From contig CM034544.1 of the NCBI GenBank assembly GCA_020002185.1, positions 5,531,554 through 5,595,553 on the forward strand: a stretch of 64,000 nucleotides of DNA. Reading direction: 5' to 3'. The translations under genes were made by a program, and so were the position numbers. The DNA comes from Paraescarpia echinospica. Lineage: Eukaryota; Annelida; Polychaeta; Sabellida; Siboglinidae. This document shows positions 22,456 to 35,600 of the stretch, piece after piece (position 1 is the stretch's first letter; each line of letters starts with the position of its first letter). Below the pieces are notes generated by a model that was given only the letters and a program-made list of their open reading frames with translations, did not search any database and was not told the origin of the DNA.

Positions 22456-22884
22456 CTCACAACTTCATAAAAATTACAATCTCTTTATTTATTACAAAAT
22501 ACAATCATTACACGGCGATATACACGTGCAATGGATGACGTCATCACAGTCACGGCCAGTGCACACACTGTTTGTTAAAGCAACATCTTGTAGACACAGT
22601 ATAAAGTATGTCACAAAGCCCACTCGCAATATCTGTCTATCAAAAAAGAGAATACATGGATTGGATCGTTGTCAGAAATATATTATCATAGCTTATACCT
22701 ATGATGATCATATGTATACAGAGATCATATATAGTTAAAACTGTCCAATGCATAATGTTTGGACAGCGTTCTGATAAAATAATATGCATGATTTGGTCCC
22801 ATGCTCTATAATCTTCTCTTCCCAGATTGTCCTACAGAAATGGCCGCTGTGGCACATTAAAATAATTAAAGACCACAGCTACTT

Positions 22885-23045
22885 TATTATATATATATTA
22901 TATATATATATATAATTGTATATATATATATATATAATTGTATATAATTATATATAACTGTTTAATTATATATACCTGAATAATATACATCATACATACA
23001 CTGATGCATAAATATATATATACATATATATACATATATATTATA
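22885..23045. repeat. (AT)n-rich microsatellite
   Basis: TATATATA blocks with TAATTGTA interruptions, able to form hairpins. Confidence 0.9.
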
Positions 23046-24200
23046 AGATCGTTCTCCACACATTATTTCCATGATTAAAATAAAAAAAACAGTCATAAAT
23101 GTTAGGTAGAGGGCAGTTTTGAGTAATCTATATTAATGTATCTATGTACAATTTGTGGGACCAGTAAAATCCATGTCATCAAACACTAAGAAAAAACTAT
23201 TCTGCTGCCAGGTCTTGTCATTTAAATAAATAAATCAACAGACAAAGCGTTTACAAGCGTTTGATTGGAAATATTTTTTTGTAAACATTAAACTGTCACC
23301 TTGTTGATGTCTTCTGTACGAGAACGCACCAGGACATAGCACTGTCACCTATCTATATGATTGAATCTAGAAAGTATTTGACGTTTTAAAGAACTATTTC
23401 AGGTAGGTCCAAGAATTAGTACATTATGTATGAATATATCTATAAATGTTGACGATGGTGATTGACTCCCTAAGTGAAACACGAAAGGTATACTGTGGCT
23501 GAGATGAATGATTTGTGAGAAAATGCATTCTTTTCCACACACTGATTGATAAAAAATAATGTGACTTTTCCAATAACAACGTGCAATAAAAACGTGATTT
23601 ACCTCGAACTGCTCAAAATGGATGTAACATGTTTTGTAGGTAATAAATGAAATATGGATAATATATAATTCACTAGCATACTATACCACAGTTCCATTGA
23701 AACAACTGAATGAGGGCTATATACATACAAAAAAGAAGAGAAACATTTAGCTGCTTATTTTGCATGCTATTAACAAATATTTGTTTTTTGATGTGGTAAA
23801 ATGGTTAAATGTGATGTAGTAAATATAATTTTTTTATCACTGTGCTCCAGAGTAATAATGTTACAAGGTTCATATTATCCAATGGAATAGTTAAACATGT
23901 GCACTAGGATAGAAATATATAGCGAAGAAGTGCGATAGTTTGTAATTTTGAAACAACCACATCCACATGAAAACTAAAACTCCAAATAAAACAAAATATC
24001 AATGCACAAACGGTGACATCGACGTATTAAATAGAGTAAAACCTGTGTACATTTGACACCGGTGTAGTTATGAAATGCCAAATATTGCCTGTTTTTTATA
24101 TATATTTTACAAACACCATTTTGTACCCATAAAATAAATATAAAATTTATGATTCACATCTAAAAAACAAAAGTACATAAATAGGACAAAACTGGACAAA
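23046..24200. other. AT-rich intergenic, nothing recognised
   Basis: No exon, repeat array or RNA gene supported, apart from a short (CA)n(TA)n tract at 24203-24237. Confidence 0.5.
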
Positions 24201-24203
24201 TAT

Positions 24204-24237
<34 letters not shown>

Positions 24238-24377
24238 GAAATTATATATTAGCTGATTAACATTTAACATTAGCAATCTGGCATTTTTGTTACGTGGGTA
24301 TGTTTCGAGAATATGCATACATGTGTATACAAATAAATAACACAGAACATGGTCCATATATAGTCCATCAGCTGCGT

Positions 24378-24800
24378 TCAATGGTCCTATCACAATGGTT
24401 TTCACATGGACCACAGGTGGACCTGCAAGCAGCATTTAATGGTCCTAATGTTGCACACAGATGGTCATCTATGTTGTCTGCAGTGGTCCTGTCATGTTGC
24501 GCTGCACAAGGACCGTAGATGGTCCAATCATTTGGCCAGAATAATCCTGTCACATCAGTTTTGCACGTGGACCATCAGTGTATTGGTCCTATCACATTGG
24601 TTTTGTACCTGGACCGGACCAATCAGCAGCATGCTATGATACTATAGCACTTGTCTCATGGTCCAATACATAGATAGATTGCAATGGTCCTGTCACATTG
24701 TCGTTGTATATGGACCATGGATGGTCCAATCAATTGCTTCCAATGGTTCTATCACACTGTTGCACGTGGACCTTGGTAATGATTCCCTGCCTACAGCGGT
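24378..24800 (+). repeat. ~60-bp GGTCC/GGACC minisatellite
   Basis: Seven or so diverged units with AATGGTCCTATCACATTGGT and GCACATGGACCATGGATGGT. GGTCC and GGACC alternate, so each unit can pair with itself or its neighbour. Confidence 0.88.
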
Positions 24801-25394
24801 CCTGTCCTTATGCACCACTTTCACATGGCGTAATGGTGCTGGGCACTTGTACATGGCACCAATGCCGCATATAACTAGCTATGTACCATTGATGACAAGT
24901 CGAACGTGACATGTGCGAGTCGACAATACATCTTACGTCAATGCATATTCTGCAGGCTTTGACATGTGTGTCAGTGATATGTCGGGTGGTAAAGTCGCCT
25001 TGCGTCACCATTTCTTGGTTCTTCCCCTGTTATCCACTGTGGAATGAAGAAAGAAAATGTGTAAAACAACGTAGCATGATTTAGGTCATGACAAAGTAAC
25101 AGAGAGGCCATCAAACAGGCGATCTATGCAAATCTAACTATAATCGAAATACCATATTTATGTATATACGTGTATATGTTTAGCTTTTCCTTCCAGACAC
25201 TGCATTTTGGGCGCCAAACTTTCAGGGATTCATCTAAAACCTCTCATAAGAAACGTATCGCTTCCGTTATGTTTTTCAGAATTCCCTCTGTGTTAATGGT
25301 GTTTCCGGTTTTAAGCTTCTTACTGAATGTTAGACGATGTTTCACAATGTTATGCACGTGTCTGCTATTAATTTGAAATTACGGAAACAATTCA

Positions 25395-25560
25395 ACGATG
25401 ACACTTGTCAACGGATCCCCCAGGCAGACATAAGGAAAACAGGCTACAGCTGGAAACAGCTGGAGAGAAGGCACAGGACAAAGAACTGTGTAGAGTTTTT
25501 GTCGACGGCCTGTGTCCCAGGAGGAACAATGAGTATAAGAATATATCCAGCAATCACGTG
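25395..25560 (+). mobile_element. LINE RT C-terminal relic
   Basis: The plus strand reads ADIRKTGYSWKQLERRHRTK in one frame and DGLCPRRNNEYK in the next. Together they resemble the W..L...A.DR..WR..V.ALC end of LINE reverse transcriptases, broken by a frameshift. Confidence 0.6.
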
Positions 25561-25759
25561 GGGACATTTCATACAACTGGCAACAGACGTAAAAACACAT
25601 CTGTTCAGATTTATGTTGTGTTTGTTAATTGTCAGGAACGAATACATCTTCTGTGTCTGCACGCATCTAGCACCATTAGGAAGACAGGCAATCTCACTGG
25701 GATTGTTAATATGTTGCAGATATGACCCACAAGACGATGCCATTCATATATAATCACTT

Positions 25760-26815
25760 GCACTGATCATTCTACAATAGCATTCTGAATGTCTGATTGA
25801 GTGTTACCAAACCTGGCATCAAACAAGTTGTGCTTCAACTCCTGTCAGTATGTAACTGGATGTTACACACAAGAAAATAATGTTCACCCATTCTGTCAGT
25901 TTTTCCAATTAATTAAATCAAATCTGCACAAAAACGGGATACCACCATCAACCATAAAAAATCCATATTGCATGTGCCAATCCACATAATATCATAGGTC
26001 TGAGGTTACATACTGATTTGGCATAATATCCTGTATTTAGACTGAGCATCACAACATAATTCTACAAGTCTTTGGCACACTTGAGCACGTCTTTAACCAT
26101 GACACATGACCAGTTATAATTGACATATATAATGGGTTTATCTACCCATTCATGACCCCATTCATAACGTTTTTTTGTAATTCATCCCACATTTAAACTC
26201 TTATTCACATTTTCTATGAACAATCAAATTACGATAGTTCCAAGTTATGTACAACTTGAAAAAAATGTAGAAAATACATGCAGTGTTGCAAACAAGGGTG
26301 ATATAATCTTTGCCAAAAGTCAGATACAAAAGCGTGGAATCCTCTAGTTGTTGTGTACATGTAGCACCCTCTGGCATGTAGCATCAAACTAAGGATCTTG
26401 GTTGCTTGGTTTCTGACCCAACAGGAAGATTGCCACCTACAGTTGCCTACAAACTACCAAGACTAGTTATGCCATCCAGAAGTTGAATATTGTTTTAGTC
26501 TGTATTAACATATTAATTTTTTTGTAAGTGTTATTTACTATTTATCTCTCCTCATAGACAATGTCTTGTTGTCAGTATTTTTTACTGTCTATGTACATAT
26601 TTTTTTTCTTTCCTCTCTCTCCTAATTATGAATATTGATACAACTTTGTAATGTTTAAGGATGTGCTTCAGAACAGCAACCTCTTGGTTTCAGCAAGTCT
26701 CCGTGGTCAATACAATGTCTTGTCAACTAGTTTTCTTTAATAAAATGTAAACATCTATTTTTTAATTACTTAGTAATTTTTATTTGTTAAAAATAATCAC
26801 GAATGTATAAATGTT
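25760..26815. other. Intergenic, nothing recognised
   Basis: No exon supported. AT-rich with short T runs. The left part is the presumed region downstream of the flippase terminal exon. Confidence 0.45.
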
Positions 26816-26817
26816 GG

Positions 26818-27012
26818 TATGGTCGGACCTCGCTTTACGGCCACCTTGGTAATACAGCCACCTTGCAATTAAAGCCACCCATGGACAGTCCCAAGTTAGT
26901 TCTGTATCAATAAACAAGAGGAACAATAGTCCTGCTGATATGGTCATCTTACCATTCCGGTCACTTTTGCTCAGTCCAAATGGTGTTCTTACTAGTGGGG
27001 TTCCACTGTGTC
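26818..27012. mobile_element. Short MITE with Tigger/pogo-like ends
   Basis: The left end is GGTCGGACCTCGCTTTACGG. The right end on the opposite strand is CAGTGGAACCCCACTAGTAA. Both recall the CAGTGGAACCTCG terminal repeats of pogo/Tigger elements. About 190 bp, non-coding, close to the flippase stop codon. Confidence 0.5.
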
Positions 27013-27138
27013 TGTAAGCATGTAATTTATGATATGCTAATTCTGTCATTATTGCACACTTAAATCTACCAGTACGTATAGACCAAATAAAAAACATACT
27101 AAATAAACAATATATTTTATGCGCACCTTTGATGACGG

Positions 27139-27234
27139 TTAGGTGTAATCTTCCATTGTCTCTTGAGATACTGTCCACTTCTTAGAGTGCTTGGTGAATG
27201 ACACGCTCACCTGATTGCTGCTGTAGCCCGTTTG
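27139..27234 (-). CDS. ATP11: Terminal exon of the flippase (stop codon)
   Basis: The acceptor CTTGCAG is followed by 31 codons, QTGYSSNQVSVSFTKHSKKW then TVSQETMEDYT and TAA. The phase (0) matches the donor of exon M, and the exon lies about 2.4 kb downstream of the copy 2 exon M. A hydrophilic Ser/Thr-rich tail is plausible for a P4-ATPase, but I do not recognise this tail, so the assignment rests on phase, splice signal and position. It occurs once in the window. An AATAAA on the minus strand at 26779-26784 could serve as polyadenylation signal. Confidence 0.6.
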   Translation of the reverse strand, partial: QTGYSSNQVSVSFTKHSKKWTVSQETMEDYT

Positions 27235-28146
27235 CTGCAAGACAAGAAACTTTTCAGAATGCTGAACACTCTTTAAAATATAGTAAACTTTGGATATGTC
27301 GAATTCGCTTATAATGAATTCTCGTTAATAACAAATAAATGAAATTGGTCCCAATTTTTCCGTGTTGAATTTCTGATTAATTTCCATGAGTATAATACAT
27401 TTTTATAACACTTTTTGATTTAATGAACAATTTGTTTATCCCAATGGCCAAAATCCATTGAAATTATTATTATCCAGCCAAATCTTGGTATCATACGAAA
27501 GCTTAGACCTGTTCTAACGTTCCTCTAGATTTCCCAGTAACCAATCACAGAACACCTATAAATGGACAATGTCATTTTCGGTGTTCTGTACAGTTCCAAA
27601 TGATGTTGGCTTCGGATACTCAGTACAATAGTCTTCCGATTGCAGCGTTGCCAGGATCATTAATTATTTTGCATAGGAATTAGACATGAAAATTTAACTT
27701 GTTCTTGATATTGTTATAGTTTCCACTCACTTTTAAACGGTAACAAAACTGACGTGCTGACAGCAGCGAAACCGATATTCTCCATGTCGGCGTGATGTCA
27801 CAATAACATATGCCAATCGAGGGAGCCTATGGGTCAAACTACTTTACACTGCTTGGTTGATATGCATGATTGTTATGTCACATCAGCATCGAGAATGTCA
27901 GTTTGGCCGCTGTTTAAAAGTGGGTGGAGCTTATAGCATAAAATGTGTGAATTGTTAATTGAAGACGATGTTTAGTTAAACGTAAAACCCATGTATTAGT
28001 AACACAAGCACTATGGTAGCAAGTTTATTCATGAGTTGTGAATATTATTTTGTAATTTATTTATAATTCATATTGTATTTATTTAGTTTTTTTAGTTTCA
28101 GAAGGACATAGCAACATATAACTCTATGACTTCAGCTATGTCCTTT

Positions 28147-28215
<69 letters not shown>

Positions 28216-28256
28216 AAGCAGCAGCAGAAGCAGCAGCAGCAGAAGCAGCAGCAGCA
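28147..28256 (+). repeat. (CAG)n tract with AAG interruptions, expanded
   Basis: About 36 triplets of CAG with periodic AAG, at the position of the 10-unit tract in copy 1. Intronic, followed by TTGTTGTTGTTAAATAAACT and a (TTCA)n tail. Confidence 0.95.
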
Positions 28257-28632
28257 CACCAGACTGTGCATATATTATGTTGTTGTTGTTAAATAAACTT
28301 TTATTCATTCATTCCAAATTAGAAAATGGCGTCTAAACTGTCAGATGGGTGAATTGTGTCGATGAAACAACTTCGTTCGCCAGTGTCTAAGACACCGGAA
28401 ATGGCATGGTTGTATGTCCATTTATAGGGTATTTAGGGATGACTATCAAGAAACAATTTATATGTTGAAACAGCCAAAAGGGTATGCTTTCACAAGATGT
28501 CAAGATCTTTGAGATCTGACGAGCCATAAGGATGCTAGTAACCATTGAATTTAGCATTTTGGGACATATTTTGAGTTGTACTTTTTTCACTCGCTTATCT
28601 ATTCTTGATGATACATAGTGTACATATTCAGG

Positions 28633-29555
28633 TTACAACTATGTTAACTATTCCAATTTTGTACAGTTATTTTAACTATTCCATTTTGTACAGTTATGTT
28701 AACTATTCCATTTTGTACAGTTATGTTAACTATTCCACTTTGTACAGTTATGTTAACTATTCCATTTTGTACAGTAATGTTAATTATTCCATTATGTACA
28801 GTTATGTTAACTATTCCACTTTGTACAAGTATGTTAACTATTCCATTTTGTACAGTTATGTTAACTATTCCATTTTGTACAGTAATATTAACTATTCCAT
28901 TTTGTACAGTTATGTTAACTATTCCATTTTGTACAGTTATGTTAACTATTCCATTTTGTACAGTTATGTTAACTAGTCTATTTTGTACAGTTATGTTAAC
29001 TATTCCACTTTGTACAGTTATGTTAACTATTCCATTTTGTACAGTAATGTTAATTATTCCATTATGTACAGTTATGTTAACTATTCCACTTTGTACAAGT
29101 ATGTTAACTATTCCATTTTGTACAGTTATGTTAACTATTCCATTTTGTACAGTAATATTAACTATTCCATTTTGTACAGTTATGTTAACTATTCCATTTT
29201 GTACAGTTATGTTAACTATTCCATTTTGTACAGTTATGTTAACTAGTCCATTTTGTACAGTGATGTTAACTATTCCACTTTGTACAGTTATGTTAACTAT
29301 TCCATTTTGTACAGTAATGGTAACTATTGCATTTTGTACAGTTATGTTAACTATTCCACTTTGTACAGTTATGTTAACTATTCCATTTTGTACAGTTATG
29401 TTAACTATTCCATTTTGTACAGTAATGTTAACTATTCCATTTTGTACAGTAATGTTAACTATTCCATTTTGCACAGTTATGTTAACTATTCCAGTTTGTA
29501 CAGTTATGTTAACTATTCCATTTTGTACAGTTATGTTAACTATTCCATTTTGTAT
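28633..29555 (+). repeat. 27-bp minisatellite, copy 2
   Basis: About 34 units. A block of ten units (270 bp; marker ATTCCATTATGTACAG at about 28786 and 29056) is duplicated within it, a higher-order repeat not seen in the part of copy 3 that is assembled. Confidence 0.97.
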
Positions 29556-29601
29556 ATTAATAACACAAAATAAATATGTACATGAAAGATGCAAGACTCA
29601 C

Positions 29602-32600
29602 GTCTCTCTGATGCCGAGCTATTGCTTCTTTCTCCTGCCGAGTGGCTGTGATGGTGTCGAGGATTAGGTCCGGAATGAGGGCCGTGACAACGAGGACAAG
29701 GAGCGTGAGCCACATGGTAGGGATGGAGAACACACGCAGGAAGCTGCCGACCAGGTGTGTCTGTGATGAAATGAGCGATGGCCTGCACAAAACGAAAGTG
29801 AAACTGAATTCAAACAGTTTCTTTCATCCTCGCAAGCTAGAGATGGTGGTTATGTACACTACCCCTGGCAGATCTCCTACACATTGTATGGAAGTTAGCT
29901 GAATCAAACTCATAATTGACTTCACCGTGATAACAGTGCGGACACCCGTTCGACTCGTGCTCCAGTTCTTGCAATCCCAATATAATTACCTAGTCAACCA
30001 TTCTCTCGAGAGTGTTACTGTACATTCAAATACCTAACTACGTCTACTTGCCAAACTGAAACTCAGTTGAGTTTCAACTATCGAGGAGTTGAAAATTTCA
30101 CATACAAATGAGCTCGCGTTCAACTGTTGAATCTCAGTTGAGCTTCAACTATATAATATATTATGCAAATAGTCAGTTGAAAATTTCCCATGCAAATGAG
30201 TTGAGTTTCAACTGGTGTTGAACTTGGGTTGAGCTTCAACTCGCGTTCAACTGTTGAATCTCAGTTGAGTTTTAAAAGTAATTAATAAGCCAGTTATTAG
30301 GTGATATGCATGGAAAATAAAGTGATAATTTTGGTGGCGTGAAAGTTAAAAAGTACATTCCAAGCATGTTCTATGATACTGAGTACCACGAAAGATTGTA
30401 TAAAAAGTGTATATGTGTCAGGGTGTGGAGTTTCTTTTAAATCTACATCATGTGCAACAATATTGACATATTTCCAGTAGGACGAATTTCGCCTTAGTTA
30501 TATCATTTATATTTTTGTAAGCGACATCTATAAATGCGTGTTTCTTAACCCCAATACTAACGTGGGTGTTTCTGCTGTTTCAACTTGTCCTTCCTAATTA
30601 TATGGCACTTATATATATCATACTTGGATCGCACAATAAGCAATAATGGGCAAGCAGGCAACATTTTGATTCCACCCCCCCCTAACGTGGCCCCAGTTTT
30701 AGTGAAATGTTGGCAACCATAGGAAGCAAGTTGTCCACACACTTCTACTAATCAGGCATCTGGCACCTATTTTTTATAGCAACATCCATACACTAACTGA
30801 GACAAGAAGAACAATTGAGAATCTACATAAATATACCACGAATGTAACAGAGAATATCATAACAGTGTGTGACTCTCCAAATGTGCAGCGACCGCAATGA
30901 TCCGAATTAGTTCATTTTTAGCCATAAAAATTAAAACTGGTCACCTAAGAGAAGGGTCATATGTTGAAATTGTATACATGGACTGGCATGCTATCATTTT
31001 CAACGATCATGTACCTTTCAGCTGTAATATAACCGAATCATACCGAAGTTTGCACTAGGCAAGGCAGCTTAAACTAACTGTAGGCTGACGTCAACTACTC
31101 TGACAAGAAGCTGTTTTTACCACTGGTATTTTGTACGTTATATCCATATATTTAACATCAGAAATGTTTGTTAGTACCCTTGTATGAATTTGGCGATATT
31201 TGAATAAAATATGATTAGGACAATGGACTCGTTGATGTACTTGGAGAGATACTGGGTGCCACAACTGTCAACAACCTTTATCACGTGTCTTGGATGTCCT
31301 TGTCAAACGTTTGTTTCTTTCTGAAATTAACTATTTTGCCAGTAGTATCTCTTGTTTCCAATAATGTGTGTACATCAGCAAAATATATAGTGGCCAAGTA
31401 ATTGACGTGTGGCGATGTTTGGACACTCTGTATCAAGCAGAGATCTGCGCCTGTGTAAAAGTATGGTTATTTTAAGGGGGGTTAGGACAACAATTTGTGT
31501 CACGCAAGATATACGTTCCACTGGGCATCCCAGTTTTGGTTTCATAATGTACTATGTATATACCTGAATTTACACCCACCATTTTAGCCCGTTGTCTACA
31601 ATATAATTGTAGTTACCATCAAAAGAGAGCTCTGTGCCTTTCAATATTGTGAATATTGTTGAAATGCCTGGCTCGTGCTTTTGACACCTACTACTACTGC
31701 GAGTGACATATAATTCATGATTGCATCAGATTATTTAGCATAGTTTGTGGGCATTACGTTATACCAAAATTCATGAAGATTTGCAACATGCATGTCCAAA
31801 TACAACATTTTATGACAAATTACTACAAAATATATTTCGTTAATATTCTATATATTTTATTCCCATATCGGTAAGATACTGTGTTGGCCTGTATGCTGTG
31901 CACAGTACCATTCATACCAGGCAAACGTCGTATGTAATATAAAGTACCGAATAAGCATGTTTAAACCAACTCAAGGTGCTGTTTAGCTTGGAGGTGTGCA
32001 CAGTTTGATGACACATATTTTAATTGTTATTGAGACAGTGTAAATTTCCCTTTGCGGTTAATCTAGTTATATGTATAGCTTGATATACATCTAACTTTCA
32101 TGAAGATTTGCAAGATTCAGGAGATCTATTTGGGGTAGGACCACATTAAGGATTCGTCCGCCATTACCCACCGAAAGAGTGCCCTTGAAAATACCGTTTT
32201 GGTGTCATGTGTGAATTTTGTTCGAGCACTTTGGCATGGCACATGTCAGTCCAGTGAATACTGAATGTACTACTACATTAGATCTTTCACAAGGTAGCAA
32301 TAAACATACGCTAGTCACTCGCGTATTCGCACAGTGGCTATTTTGCAGAACGCACCAATATTTCAAAATCCGTCACCAGATTGGGGCGAAATTGAGGGGT
32401 GTCAGGTTTGGGTGGATTTTTCTGAAAACTGAGGCATGAGAATTTTACGAGTTTTCCACAGCACTTCTGTCAATGGAGGTTAAATATGCTGTGAAATTTT
32501 AAAGAAAATTGTTCGTCAAATTTAGTAGGAAATTAAGGAAACGTTATAATGGCTGGCTATGTAAAATTTAAATGTGGTCTTACCCCATTAGTGTCAAAGT

Positions 32601-35600
32601 TCACTAGGAGCATGCTCCAGCCAATGCTTGATAAATGATAAGCTCCCCTAGGACAGCATCAGCTGGGGAGCAGTTGGCAGGGGGGCTGTCCTAGCTGTGC
32701 TGAGGGTTGCCACTGGTCTAAATATGCACTGCTACCAATTTAATAACAACTGTAGGTGCCTCTGTATAACAATTAATGTTCTTCATCCCATGGAGATGTC
32801 CACATAATCTACCTTATCTCTGACACCCATTTCCACATAACCAACACATTATGCATGAAATCGTTGTTGATAATAGTTATTTTGGGGGTGATGGTGACTA
32901 TAGTTTACTTAATTATTATCATCTTACATTGGAATAATTAAAACAAACTGGTTGCAGCCTTAATTGGCTCTGCTGTCAACCTGGAATTGTATATGATTTA
33001 TACAATCCCAAATAAAGCCTACCTACCTACCTACCTATCATTATGTGCAAGTGGAGTCCTACTGTGCAAGTGGCTTAATTGTGCCTGTAGCTGCTAATTG
33101 CAATTAAATTTGAACTAGTGTAAATAGAACAGTGCAATTGAAGGGTGTCTGACAGGAAAGAGATGCAGCATAGATTGAGGACCACATCAGAAATAAAACT
33201 TTATCATACAAGAAGAAAATGAGGTTTTGTTCATTTTATTTAAACTCAACTTACTCGATATTTGTCAATTGCAATTCAAATTCTGCTTATTTGAAATATT
33301 TCAATTCCAATTAAGGCTTGACTTCACTTGACTTAACATGCCTAGGCCAACTTGACCCCTCGCTGTCCTCCTGGATGTCACATCCCTCCATTTTATTCTA
33401 TCTAAAGCAGATTGCTCTGCTGTTAACAGCGGGAGTTCAGTGTTAAGTTTTATTTGGTTGTTCCACCTTTTCCGTTGTCTTCCTCTTTTTCTTTGTCCAA
33501 TTAAGGAATTGAATAATTCCAATTCATTTTCTAATTGACCCAATTCTGGCTACTGAAATATTATTTTTAAATGTCAGTGTCCTCAGTTATTATATTGTAA
33601 CTGTAAATGAATTTGTGTAAATATATAAGAGTAGGGCCTAAGTTAATTTGTGTTTACAATCAGGATGGATTCTTAAAAATGACAAAATGCATTCATTACT
33701 TGTGTTCAACATGAGTTTTTGAGAAAAACAAAATCACAGCATTCAAATTGTGTACAAACTGAGTTGTTGAAAATTTCAAAGTCCCTGCTTTTAACTTGTT
33801 TTCAACCTGGGTGAATTTCTGAAAATTACGAAGTCCCTGCTTTCAACCTGTGTTCAACTACAATGAATTCTTGAAAATGACTAAGTCTGCTTTCAACTTG
33901 CGTTCAACTGCAATTGAAGTCTAAGTTCTTGCTTTCAACTTGCGTTCAACTGCAATTGAAGTCTAAGTCCTCGTTTTCAACTTGTGTTCAACTGCTGTTA
34001 AAATCTAAGTGCCCGCTTTCAACTTGCATTCAACTTCATCTTCACATTCAACTTGCATTCAACTGTTGAACGCAGGTTGAACAGCAGTTGAAACCAACTT
34101 TCAACAGTTGAAATTCAACTATTCATATAGAATCAGTTGAATTTCAACTGAAACTCAGTTGAGTTTCAACTGAGTTTCAACTAAACATTTTTGTTTGGGA
34201 TGGTGTCATTATAGCACATTCAGTTCATGTGCTATCTAATGGCGTCATTGTAGCACAATCAGTTCATGTGATATCTAATGGCGTTATTGTAGCACAATCA
34301 GTTCATGTGCTCTCTAATGGCGTCATTGTAGCACAATCAGTTCATGTGATATCTAATGGCGTCATTGTAGCACAATCAGTTCATGTGATATCTAATGGCG
34401 TCATTGTAGCACAATCAGTTCATGTGCTATCTAATGGCGTCATTGTAGCACAATCAGTTCATGTGATATATAATGGCGTCATTGTAGCACAATCAGTTCA
34501 TGTGATATCTAATGGCGTCATTGTAGCACAATCAGTTCATGTGATATCTAATGGCGTCATTGTAGCACAATCAGTTCATGTGATATCTAATGGCGTCATT
34601 GTAGCACATTCAGTTCATGTGATATCTAATGGTGTCATTGTAGCACATTCAGTTCATGTGATATCTAATGGCGTCATTGTAGCACAATCAGTTCATGTGA
34701 TATCTAATGGCGTCATTGTAGCACATTCAGTTCATGTGCTATCTAATGGCGTCATTGTAGCACATTCAGTTCATGTGATATCTAATGACGTCATTGTAGC
34801 ACATTCAGTTCATGTGATATATAATGGCGTCATTGTAGCACATTCAGTTCATGTGATATCTAATGGCGTCATTGTAGCACATTCAGTTCATGTGATATCT
34901 AATGGCGTTATTGTATATATGAGCCAAATTGACATTGATTGTAGATGCTTTCATCTTGATCAACTCATGTTTTGGCCTTTTCTTTTGGCCTTGCCAAATA
35001 ATGACACTGCATGTGACAGTAGACATGTTGCAAATAGTACTTATAAGATAATGACACTGTATGTCACAGTGGACATGTAAGAAGATAATACTTACAAGAT
35101 AATGACACGGAATGCCAGTGTACATGTTATAGATAATATTTACAAGATAATGACACTGAATGTCTCAGTGGAAATGTCATAGATAACACTTACCAGATAA
35201 TAACACTGCATGTGACAGTAGACATGTTGCAGATTGTACTTATAAGATAATGACACTGTATGTCACAGTGGACATGTATGAAAATAATACTTACAAGATA
35301 ATGACACAAAATGTCACAATGAACATGTTGCTGATAGTACTTATAAGATAATGACACTGTATGTCACAGTGGACATGTAAGAAGATAATACTTACAAGAT
35401 AATGACACGGAATGCCAGTGTACATGTTATAGATAATATTTACAAGATAATGACACCGAATGTCACAGTGGAAATGTCATAGATAACACTTACCAGATAA
35501 TAACACTGCATATGACAGTAGACATGTTGCAGATTGTACTTATAAGATAATGACACTGTATGTCACAGTGGACATGTATGAAAATAATACAAGATAATGG

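Noticed and set aside
26780..27178. 132-residue minus-strand frame overlapping the flippase terminal exon
   Set aside because: It uses a different phase from the exon chain and runs through the MITE-like sequence. No domain recognised.
29540..29788. 82-residue frame [15 protein letters not shown]... over exon M
   Set aside because: Shadow of exon M. The frame consistent with the exon L split codon reads [10 protein letters not shown]...ALIPDLIL.
34229..35080. 283-residue frame of [13 protein letters not shown] repeats (and 192-residue version at 49325-49903)
   Set aside because: A product of the 39-bp repeat, whose length is 13 codons. Unit number differs between copies by whole units and the frame runs on into the next, non-coding array.
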